64,000 bases of DNA. Source: Branchiostoma floridae. Its lineage: Eukaryota; Chordata; Leptocardii; Amphioxiformes; Branchiostomatidae. Of this stretch, positions 55,708-64,000 are shown piece after piece (position 1 is the first letter of the stretch; each line of letters begins with the position of its first letter). The translations under genes and the position numbers were made by a program. The DNA is taken from assembly GCF_000003815.2 (NCBI RefSeq), contig NW_023365762.1, positions 142,490 to 206,489 of the forward strand, written 5' to 3'. A model generated the notes under the pieces. The model made no database searches. It had not been told where the DNA came from and worked only from the letters and a program-made list of their open reading frames with translations.

Positions 55708-55876
55708 TTTTGCTTTGTTTAGAAATTCTTTCATGCGAACGTGTTTTGCTCAAACTGGAACCTATGACCTGAGCAAAGGTATCTTTCAACTGTTGAAAAT
55801 ATTGATGCAAAAACGATTCATGGATTTTGTATACAGATTATAATTTTCTGATTGGAAGGACTACATCAGAAACAAC

Positions 55877-58800
55877 ATGGACCCGACGTCTTGTATGAAG
55901 GGCCTTGTCATGGCGGGCAGTCAGTTCAGAAACAACAGGAGTGATGCCAACATACTACAGCTACAGAGGCAGATAGAGGTATAGTTTTGTACTTTTTTGT
56001 TAATTCGATTTTTGCATTGACAGGGTGGTCATGCTTTTGTAAGCTCTTTGGATCTTGAGGTTTAGAGTTCAAATCCCAGGCTTGGGGACTTTGCCAACTT
56101 GCACACTATTGTGACTACTGGAACAAACAACTCAGTCCTCTGGATGGGGCGTAAAAGCCAGACGTCTTGTGTTTGTCCTGAATGTTTGTGAAAACTTGTG
56201 AAAGGGCGATACTGAAACTAAGGCCACACCAATTTAATTTCTTGGTTCACGGATTCGCTCGCTCCTATTTTTTGGAAAAAAAATAAAAATAAAAATTACC
56301 ACTCCGCAAATTTTCACCATAAATGAAACCATTTGCCAGCTTTCTGGTGTAGCAAACATAAAAACTGACACTACTTTTGTAATTTTCAACGAACAGGTGC
56401 TGTTACTGTACAGTAATAGTCTTTTGTACTGAAGCTGAAAACTTTTTATTCTTTATGTTTTGGATTAGCCCTTACCTTTACCCAACCATTTTACAATTTT
56501 TATTTCGCCCTCTCGCTCCATATTTTTTATGAAAAAATCTGTGAACCAAGAAATTAAATTGGTGTGGCCTAATGGACCATTTCACTACAGAGAAATCTAT
56601 TTGGTGGATTATCCACTCCCATGCACTGTCTCCATATAATTATAAACAACATTTCCCTGACGGTCACTTTTGAAGTTGTAGAAATTTTGCAGCAGGAAGC
56701 AATTGACTATAAACTCTTCTCCACTTCACTCTCGTATTTCTTGCACCGGTAAGTGTCAAAACAGGTAACCTTTGTCGGTATAATGTATTTGTTTTCTAAT
56801 CAGTCTAAAATACAGTGCTGTCAACTGAAGTTTTGGGACTTACCAGCCAAAATACTAGTAACAGTTACAAGAGCGAGGTAGAGGACAGTTGATAGACATC
56901 TTAACCAAGTTTCTACAGTTCTTCAGAGGCAAAATTAGTGTTGCTTACACAAAGATAGGATTTTTAGACACCATTTGGAGTTTTGAGTATGCCAGTTTAC
57001 AAGTTCTCAACCGTAATTTAGGTCCAGGTTCAGGTCCGGACCTATCCCTAATCGATTCATGATGACACCAATGAAGTAAATACCTAGATTGTACAATGTA
57101 CATGTTGTATGTATTAAACAGCTGGATGATGATTGTTGTTACCTTTTCCCCCAGCTGATGATCAGCCTAACGATGAAGGGTCGCTCTGTGAAGTTCTTCA
57201 ACCCCCAGCAGATCCTCCCCATGGAGTGTCTGAGCTGTCTGTGTGATGTCATCGAGGACCATCACACTCCTGCTGCACTGTCGCACAAGACTATTGTATT
57301 ACTCAACAATCTGGGTCAGTATTAACCATCACACTCCTGCTGCCCTCTCACACAAGACTATTGTACTACTCAACAATCTGGGTCAGTATTAACCATCACA
57401 CTCCTGCTGCCCTCTCACACAAGACTATTGTACTACTCAACAATCTGGGTCAGTATTAACCATCACACTCCTGCTGCACTGTCTCACAAGACTATTGTGC
57501 TACTCAACAATCTGGGTCAGTATTAACCATCACACTCCTGCTGCACTGTCTCACAAGACTATTGTGCTACTCAACAATCTGGGTCAGTATTAACCATCAC
57601 ACTCCTGCTGCACTGTCTCACAAGACTATTGTGCTACTCAACAATCTGGGTCAGTATTAACCATCACACTCCTGCTGCACTGTCTCACAAGACTATTGTG
57701 CTACTCAACAATCTGGGTCAGTATTAACCATCACACTCCTTAAGGTTAAAAAGGAAACATGAATAACAGAAGCCTGTTCATTACGTTCCATTTGATCAGT
57801 CATGCAATGCTGTAGGTTGAAGAAAATGGTAGTCTGGGGTGGCATGCACTGGTGCCAGGTGAATTGCAGTGAGAATTATCATCTTTCAATAGCCTTCCTC
57901 TAAAGTTTGTCACCTGTTAATGTTGTGGTATTTTACTGTACAGCCTCCTATCCAGACATCAGGGATGCCATGCACACAACCTTCAACTTCACCTCCTCAC
58001 TCGCCATCTTCCTGCAGTACCACACACAGTCTCCAGGGGAGCCACTGGTGCTACAGGTAAACTTCAAACACTAATATAGTACAATCATTATGCTAAAGTT
58101 TGTTCCAACACAAACGCATACACCATCAAATTTCTAACGAACACTGTCGCCTTCTTCAGGATCAATATTGAACAATCACTTCAGAACATTGTATAGGTTC
58201 AACACTATTATGGCAATGTTCTTTCTTTGTGAATTTTGGAATGGTGCCTATGTATACAGGACAAAATTAGGCCTAGGAAAAAAAATGTTGTGTTTCCTGT
58301 TTCAGTCCTGAAAAAATTAGGGTCGGTAGGTAGGGATTATCTTTTTTTTTTCTTGTATTTTTTTTTAGGCTGGCCAAAATTCTAGTGATACATATTTACA
58401 ATACAGTTGAACAAAGTAAACTGAAATGTATGATGACACTTGTCTTTCAATGTCAAACTTTAATTTTGTGCATGATAGATACATTTATCCTTCATTAGAT
58501 GGGACAAGCAGTGTTTTACTTCAATAGGAAGCAGGCCAAATAAAAATTCTAACTGGAAGCTATGTGACTCCACTGCCCACCCAAAAAAAAGTCTAGGGTC
58601 GGCAGGTTTTTTTAGGGTAGGTAGGGAAACAGGAAACACAACATTTTTTTTCCTAGGCCTTAATGATTTTGTACTTTGTTTCTCAGACCCTACAGTTGCT
58701 CCAAAAGCTGACCTACAAGTCCAAAGTCAGCTATCCCAACAGTTACATGGAGGAGCTCATCAGATTTCTCATCTCACATGTGTAAGGGCTTGTTATGTAT

Positions 58801-61800
58801 ATTTCAAGTAAAACTCTCATCAACAAGCTTTTGATCAGTTCTTTGATCTTGGGTTGAAATTACCTGTAGCCAATGTCACATGACCTGAATAGAAGTATGA
58901 CATCAACAACGGGTAAAAGGGCGCTGCTGGGTAGTCTGTATCTGCCCCCGTCTCGGTGGAGCCAAGGTATGGAATGAAAATATAGCCCTATATATATATA
59001 TCATGATAAAAACTGTTTAAAGTCTATACCTAATGATATTTGATCTCATGTCATCATTTGACAGTGAAACCATTAGTTAGGCTCTAGCTTTATTTGTATG
59101 CTGATGTGTTTAAAACCATGTCTTTTATCCTACTCCTCCAGACTAGCCCACGAGTCGGACCTGACTGCCCTGTGCCTGGGTCTCCTCGCTAACCTGTGTA
59201 AAAACAACCTCTCCATACAGGCACATGTCAAGGCACTGGTAAGGAAAACAACAGCATGAAACCTTCAACACAGTGGCTGTAACAGTGAACAAGACTTTTT
59301 ATACCTACAAATGTACCTGGATCAGAATGCTGCTCCATATTTTACGTTAGAGCCAGGGCTTTTAAATTGTAGTGCTTTCATCAAACGGTTTGAATACACT
59401 TTGCGTGTGCCACTGTCAAAAATTTCCAGTCTCGCATGTTTGGAATTGGAATTGATTGGGGAACAATTTTTTGTTTAGGATTCCAAATTATGTTGCATTT
59501 TACATCGAAATATGTTTTATTTTTGTGGGAAGGAATCCTAAAGAATAATGAAAATTCCACACAATGTTCTGCATCACCCTGGTAATTATTATATTGATGA
59601 AGAAATTACTACTCTTGATATAAGAAGAAGTACATCAGTCTTCATATTTCTGTTCTATCCAGACACAGATTGACATGTTGTTGTTTATGTTTACTTGCAG
59701 GAAAATGTGAAGTCAATCTACCGTACCCTGATAGCGTACGTGTCCCACAGTAACCAGAGTATCGTGGTGTACTCCTTCTCCATACTCAGTAATCTGTGTC
59801 TTAATGAAGAAATTGGAGAGAAGGTAACAATTGAAAAGTTCAAAGATCAATCATGTAGTGCAGCATTGCCTCCTAGCAGTTAGGATTAAAAGTGCATGAA
59901 GCTATTTTTGGTTTAGATAGATATAAGTACAGTCAAACCTGTATTAGCGGCCACCTTTGCATAACGGCCACCTGCCCATAGTGGCCACTTTTTGTCGGTC
60001 CCTTGGATTCGTAATGATTAAGAAATAGGCTTAGCGGCCACCTGTCCAACGCGGCCACGGCCACACGATTTCCGGTCCCGCAGGTACAAAAACACTGCCG
60101 ATAACGGCCACGCGGACCGCTGATCTATGTTTCGGCACGCGATCGGCTATATACAGCTGCCGTATGGTCACCCTACGCCGGATTTAAAACCTCTTTGATT
60201 TATTTTCAAAACAAAACTTCGTAAACTGGCGCTACCCATTCCCGCCGACAAACGAGGTCATATAAGGTCAATAGACGATACCAATATTACGGAGGTAAAT
60301 TGCGTTAAAGATACGTTCTAATACACTACAGCTTAGGTTAATTTTCATCACAAAAACTTTCTGAATGAATTGTTACAAAGACAAAATAATATGAACTTCA
60401 GGCTATGGTGGATTTTTCTTACATTTATTAAGAGATAAGTCTAAAATGACGAGACTTTTCTTGTGAGTACCACATTAGCATAATGGGCGAACCTGACGTG
60501 TGAACGCGGGAGGGAACACACGGACGGCGAAGTATCAAAGGATACAAGACGAAAGATCAAAGAAATATGATGACGATACCGGTCTCTTCAGACAATATAA
60601 ACTGTAGAACATTTAAAACTTTTTATAGCATTTATTTTCTTAATACATATAGTGTAAAAATCATTGCAGTACATGTACAGTACTGTATTATGTGAATAAA
60701 GATCAGTGGGTACTAAAACCATGTGTAACTTATTGCTTGTGGTCAATTAATTAGCATATTCTCTATAGGGACCACCTGTCTATAGTGGCCAATTTTGACC
60801 AGTCCCTTGAGTGGCCGCTATAGACAGGTTTGACTGTATATCGAATAGCACTATAGAGCACCATTATTTCACTTTAATGCTAGTTGCTCTTAAATATGCT
60901 CTTTACATTCTTTTACATTAAAATGGGTGGTTCAAATGTCTATAATTGCTCTGTGTATTTCTGTGTGAATGTTAAAGTGGATACAGATATGTGTGTAGAA
61001 ATGGATTACTTGGTTCTTACTTGCAAACTTTCAGAAAGGGAGAATAGTTTCAGAACATTTTCATCGGCATTGGCACCTTTTGTTATACCTGCAATAGCCA
61101 TAACTGTATTTATATCATACTTTGGCCATTTGATACAGACGTTGTGGACCTCGTATGTGAGTTATACAGCTATCACATGGGGTTACATACAGTAATTCTA
61201 ACAACACTTCATTGAGCATGGTGCAGGTGTCAAAAATTGGATTGGGCATTGGAATTGATGTTACAATTTTTTTGTCAAGGACATCAAAATTTCCCTACTT
61301 ATATCGCATTTTGCATTGAATTTAAAAGAGTGTTTTCTCTTGTGAAAAAAATACAGCACGGTGTATTCCACATCATCCTCAGTCCCATGACTTTGACAGT
61401 GGGGCAATGCTTTCTGCAGTTTGGCTGGTACTTTGGGTTATACTAAATACATAATGTTGTATTCTATATGTAGACATGGATCTCATTTCAGTCTTGCTTC
61501 TCTTTCAGGTGTTCAATGCCAAGAACATTTACCAGACGTTCCAGCTGATCTTCAACATCATCGTGAACGGAGACAGCTCGCACGTCCGCGGGTTCACCTG
61601 CGACCTCTTCATCGGGCTGCTCAAGAGCCCCAAAATACAACAGTCTGTCGTCATGTGAGTAGACTAAAATGCTGTGACATTATTGACAATGACAATGACA
61701 ATGATGTTTATTGCATATTCATGCCACAAAGCGGCTAAATGCATTAAGTTTGATATAAAGTTAATGACAACAGATAAACAATGACATATCCTAATTATAA

Positions 61801-62579
61801 CTATTTTCTACAAGCTTCACCCCTCCTCTTAAAACAAGAGTAAACAAACTTACACAGTTCTTCCAATACGTCATAGTTAGTTGATGTCATCAGATATTTA
61901 AACAAGTCTATCTTTGTTAGGTGTGTATATTTCTCTTTTACACTTTTAACATTAACAAGGCTATTACGCATATCATTGTACAGAGAACACTCTAGCACAA
62001 AGTGTATTTCATTATTATTACATGTATGCAAAGAGGTTGTGTCCACATTTGCAGCATTTGTCTGTTTGTTGCACAATTGGTTGGTATGTTAGAATACATG
62101 GTTTGTCTAATTGCATGAGGAATGTAAATTGTTCAGTGTTATTTAAATATTGTAAGCATGAAAACTTGTACACATTTGAAGAAAATATTTCTCTCATTGT
62201 TGTATAGTGAACAGTCAACAATAATATGACACTTCTTCTATCTTGTTCAAGTTACAATATTGACAAATTCTTTGCTGGAGAGGAATGCGGTTATGTGTTT
62301 TTCAACATGCAGTTAGTGTGAACTAACACGGAATCATGCAATACAGGCAAAGCAGACTGATAACAGCAAGGCTTCTCTGACAGAGTTGTTGGAGTGTTGG
62401 AGTCAGTACCTGTCACAGACAACATTCAGAAAATCTTTCAAGCAAAAATCTGCTTGGAGATAAAATTGCAATGGGCTGAGTAACTTTTTTATCTCATCTC
62501 TTCTAGCTATGAACATTTTGAGGCATGCCTGATGCAGGTTCTACATCTCATCACCATGGATACAGAGTCTGCTACCAAG
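55877..62579 (+). CDS. CIP2A: CIP2A, N-terminal 303 residues (8 exons; continues past the window)
   Basis: CIP2A (KIAA1524) is a cytoplasmic inhibitor of PP2A that stabilises phospho-MYC and, in vertebrates, also acts with TOPBP1 in mitosis. Exons: 55877-55978, 57155-57314, 57944-58056, 58687-58781, 59142-59238, 59701-59823, 61509-61654, 62507-62579; all GT-AG, phases fit, ending in phase 0 before a GTAACA donor. Matches to the human protein include the start ([10 protein letters not shown]), [64 protein letters not shown] and [17 protein letters not shown]. This is the armadillo-like helical N-terminal domain; the C-terminal coiled coil (human total 905 aa) lies beyond the right edge. The start is fixed by alignment with the human start. 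Confidence is high. Confidence 0.94.
56018..56215 (+). mobile_element. tRNA-derived SINE
   Basis: A degraded head (GGGTGGTCATGC) and box B-like AGAGTTCAAATCCC are followed by CTGGATGGGGCGTAAAAGCC and TTGTGTTTGTCC. The GGGGCGTAAAA block matches the SINE at 17395-17575. In CIP2A intron 1. Confidence 0.55.
56221..56570. mobile_element. 350 bp MITE with AGGCCACACCAATTTAATTT ends
   Basis: Left AGGCCACACCAATTTAATTT then CTTGGTTCACGGATT; the right end is its near-perfect complement (AATCTGTGAACCAAG, then AAATTAAATTGGTGTGGCCT). Interior AT-rich. It lies directly against the repeat at 56571-57060, which is related to 14084-14521. Confidence 0.85.
56571..57060. repeat. Repeat related to the 14084-14521 element
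   Basis: AATGGACCATTTCACTACA, ACTATAAACTCTTCTCCACTTCACTCT, GTGTCAAAACAGG and TTTTCTAATCAG parallel blocks at 14188-14410, and a CAGGTTCAGGTCCGGACCT stretch at about 57022 parallels 14113-14165. Terminal ends are not preserved. Confidence 0.55.
57258..57744. repeat. 67 bp tandem repeat copying the CIP2A exon 2 / intron 2 boundary (7 units + partial)
   Basis: Units begin ACCATCACACTCCTGCTGC at 57258, 57325, 57392, 57459, 57526, 57593 and 57660, with an 18 bp partial at 57727. The first unit is the last 57 coding bases of exon 2 plus the first 10 of the intron. Each later unit repeats both, including the donor CTGG|GTCAGT. The period is not a multiple of three, and reading through the first donor meets TAA at once (GGT CAG TAT TAA). 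Confidence 0.95.
58268..58662. mobile_element. ~395 bp MITE with TTAGGCCTAGGAAAAAAAAT ends
   Basis: TTAGGCCTAGGAAAAAAAATG then TTGTGTTTCCTGTTTC at the left is matched by its complement at the right (GAAACAGGAAACACAACA, TTTTTTTTCCTAGGCCTTA). Subterminal GGGTCGGTAGG/GGGTCGGCAGG blocks are also repeated. In CIP2A intron 3, about 25 bp before the exon 4 acceptor. Confidence 0.88.
59930..60836. mobile_element. 907 bp pogo/Tc1-type element with CAGTCAAACCTGT ends
   Basis: CAGTCAAACCTGTATTAGCGG at the left and CCGCTATAGACAGGTTTGACTG at the right (each shown at or below 21 bases; core CAGTCAAACCTGT) are inverted, with TA on both sides (59928-59929, 60837-60838). The subterminal GCGGCCACCTGTC blocks repeat several times. 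No transposase frame. CAG ends and a TA duplication fit the pogo/Tc1-mariner superfamily. In CIP2A intron 6. Short relatives at 7370, 43676 and 47728. Confidence 0.8.
61675..62290 (-). pseudogene. LINE 3' fragment (C-terminal zinc-knuckle region and tail)
   Basis: On the minus strand, frames at 62221-62018 and 62076-61801 give [18 protein letters not shown], then CCKCGHN and, after a frameshift, [19 protein letters not shown]. That corresponds to CQLC...DEYHFVLECPFLNVLRKKY of the intact LINE at 17978. The fragment ends in GGCATGAATATGCAATAAAC and a (CATTGT)n tail, shared in part with 9170-9560. In CIP2A intron 7. Confidence 0.75.
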
Positions 62580-63254
62580 GTAACATTAACAACTAAGCAA
62601 TAACTATCACTCGCTTACCATAGACAGGAAAATGCAGGGAAAAAATCTTCAACCAGAGCTACAATAAATCTAAAATAGATAGTATCATTTTCCTAGACAC
62701 AGATTGGATAGAATTGGTAAAATAGATGTGTGTTATTTGTGTCAGTCCTGAGCTCCAACCACAGATAATGAAAGCACTCGCATGCAGGCAGGAATTGTGA
62801 GTCATTGTTTATTAGCATACATTTCTCTTGAATGCATACACTTGATTGAAAATTAAGGCATGTTGGAAATGAAGCACGGAGGACCATCACTTTTGTTCAG
62901 TGTTTCCATGGCGGCATATCTCATGCCCGGCAAGCACAACATCGTGGTTTAGCATAAATATCAGTGTGCTTGTCGAGTTATAAGGCCTCCCTCCAAACAA
63001 AAAAGTTTGGGTTAGAAATCGCAGTTCAACTTTGATTCAGAATGAATTTTAAGTTGAGATACAGGAATAAACAGGATCATGTTTTAAAAACACAATATCA
63101 TCAGTTTCGTGACATTCTCAGATACAATACATCAGAATATTGATGAATACACAGACAGCTTGCCAATTTAACACTATAGTCTCACACTTGTTCTACATTA
63201 GAAATATATAAAGTTAACACAATGCATACTATATGTCATATGACTCATAATATC
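62580..63254. other. CIP2A intron 8 sequence, no feature recognised
   Basis: AT-rich sequence between the CIP2A exon 8 donor and the stop of the antisense TPR gene. It would include that gene's 3' UTR. I see no repeat pair or frame. Confidence 0.5.
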
Positions 63255-64000
63255 TCATTCTTTGCTTATATTCTGCATGCAATTCATGATTTCCATGTTG
63301 CCTATCACATTTTGTATCTTTGGATGACTTTCATCCTGATAAATCTGCCTCATCATGACTAGTGCTTGTCTGTAGATGTCGTAGGCCTTGGCAATACCAC
63401 CATTGAATAAACATGCAGCTCCTAAGATAGCCAGTGTATCTGCAATTTGAGGATCTGCGGTGTCCTGTCCAATGATGGTATTTCTCATGTTTATCGCCTC
63501 TTCACAGTAGTCAATTGCTTTTGTGTAATCATTGAGGAAAAACCAGACAGTGCCAATATCATTGAGCGATCTTGCAATTTGATCATGCACTGCACCGTCT
63601 CCAAAGATATCCCTCCACATCTGCAGTGCATCTTCACTGTACTTCATCGCTTTTTCATATTCATGCATCTGTCGACAAACTGTTCCCAATGTGTTAAGCA
63701 TGGTGGCAATTGTAGGATGTGGTGTACTTTGTCCATAGATGGTTCTGTATATTTTTAGTGACTCCTCATAGCATGTTAAGGATTTCTCTTGATCCCCCAG
63801 TTTATTCCATGTTGTCCCCAGGGCATTGAGTATTATTGCTGTTTCCGGATGTATTGTAGCTTGATCATAGATGCTCCTGTACATCTGCAGTGCCTCCTCT
63901 TGGTAAGTGATTGCTTTCCTGTAATCTCCAAAGGAGTGCCAGACTGTTCCCAGGTTGTTGAGTGTTTTTGCAATGTCAGAATGTGCTGAGCTCTGGCCAT
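63255..64000 (-). CDS. TPR-repeat protein, C-terminal part (runs off the right edge)
   Basis: An uninterrupted frame from the window edge to a stop at 63255, 248 codons, made of about five and a half 42-residue tetratricopeptide repeats of the kinesin-light-chain/NPHP3 style. Each repeat has the form LNxLGTVWxxxGDYxKAIxYxEEALxMxRxIYGxxxxHPxIA. The last ~25 residues (ESHPKIQNVIGNMEIMNC) form a short cap. Such repeats bind protein partners. Lancelet genomes are known to carry many genes of this kind, some joined to NACHT, CARD or Death domains, but no such domain is visible in this part. The first ~80 residues in the window have no intron, so the repeats may all lie in one exon. Because CIP2A needs about 600 more residues to the right, this gene probably lies antisense within a CIP2A intron. 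Confidence 0.8.
   Translation of the reverse strand, partial: GQSSAHSDIAKTLNNLGTVWHSFGDYRKAITYQEEALQMYRSIYDQATIHPETAIILNALGTTWNKLGDQEKSLTCYEESLKIYRTIYGQSTPHPTIATMLNTLGTVCRQMHEYEKAMKYSEDALQMWRDIFGDGAVHDQIARSLNDIGTVWFFLNDYTKAIDYCEEAINMRNTIIGQDTADPQIADTLAILGAACLFNGGIAKAYDIYRQALVMMRQIYQDESHPKIQNVIGNMEIMNCMQNISKE

Larger units (their letters stand above)
51981..55876. other. Divergent intergenic region, EXT2 to CIP2A
   Basis: Between the two start codons lie a 549 N gap (52388-52936), AT-rich sequence and the 2.1 kb element at 53579-55707. No gene could be supported. The EXT2 5' UTR and any non-coding first exon must lie here but were not located. Confidence 0.55.

Noticed and set aside
61476-61738. 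Alternative plus frames over CIP2A exon 7
   Set aside because: Only the frame joined by phase to exons 6 and 8 matches CIP2A; the 105-codon frame is a shadow that reads into the intron.

Overview
The window reads as eukaryotic, invertebrate deuterostome DNA, most likely a lancelet (Branchiostoma). That assignment is inference from three things: multi-exon genes with GT-AG introns whose products resemble vertebrate orthologues over most of their length, a very high density of small inverted-repeat elements, and a kinesin-light-chain-style TPR gene of a type known to be expanded in amphioxus. Two runs of N (51141-51240 and 52388-52936) are assembly gaps.

Layout. 1-3087: repeats (a diverged tandem repeat, a decayed LINE, an octamer-rich ~240 bp tandem repeat, a tRNA-derived SINE). 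3088-7745: first head-to-head pair, a small myristoylatable-protein exon (-) and an 8-exon ALKBH3-type DNA/RNA demethylase (+), sharing a 365 bp promoter with YY1-like and ZNF143-like motifs. 7746-16783: mostly repeats, with a candidate two-exon secreted-peptide gene (-) at 11505-12030. 16784-35826: second head-to-head pair, an unrecognised 24-exon gene (-; about 927 aa, acidic, basic and coiled-coil regions) and TIGAR (+, 35826-40033). The last intron of the unrecognised gene holds an almost intact non-LTR retrotransposon ORF (899 aa), a 19 bp satellite and a SINE. 42628-55877: third head-to-head pair, EXT2 (-, 11 coding exons, 733 aa) and the first eight exons of CIP2A (+, running off the right edge). 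A TPR gene (-) at the right edge appears to be nested in a CIP2A intron.

The genes do not form a pathway. They cover alkylation repair (ALKBH3), fructose-2,6-bisphosphate control (TIGAR), heparan sulfate polymerisation in the Golgi (EXT2) and PP2A inhibition (CIP2A). ALKBH3 and EXT2 are also neighbours on human 11p11.2, so their linkage here looks ancestral. The other notable content is mobile: a 2.1 kb element with perfect 25 bp inverted ends and six copies of a 17 bp motif ending 169 bp before the CIP2A start codon, an element whose empty insertion site survives as a paralogue in the same window, a 9-bp-duplication MITE family, an hAT-type MITE, and two separate tandem duplications that copied exon/intron boundaries (CIP2A exon 2, TIGAR exon 2). 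All exon coordinates were read by eye from splice sites and phase; no alignment was run.
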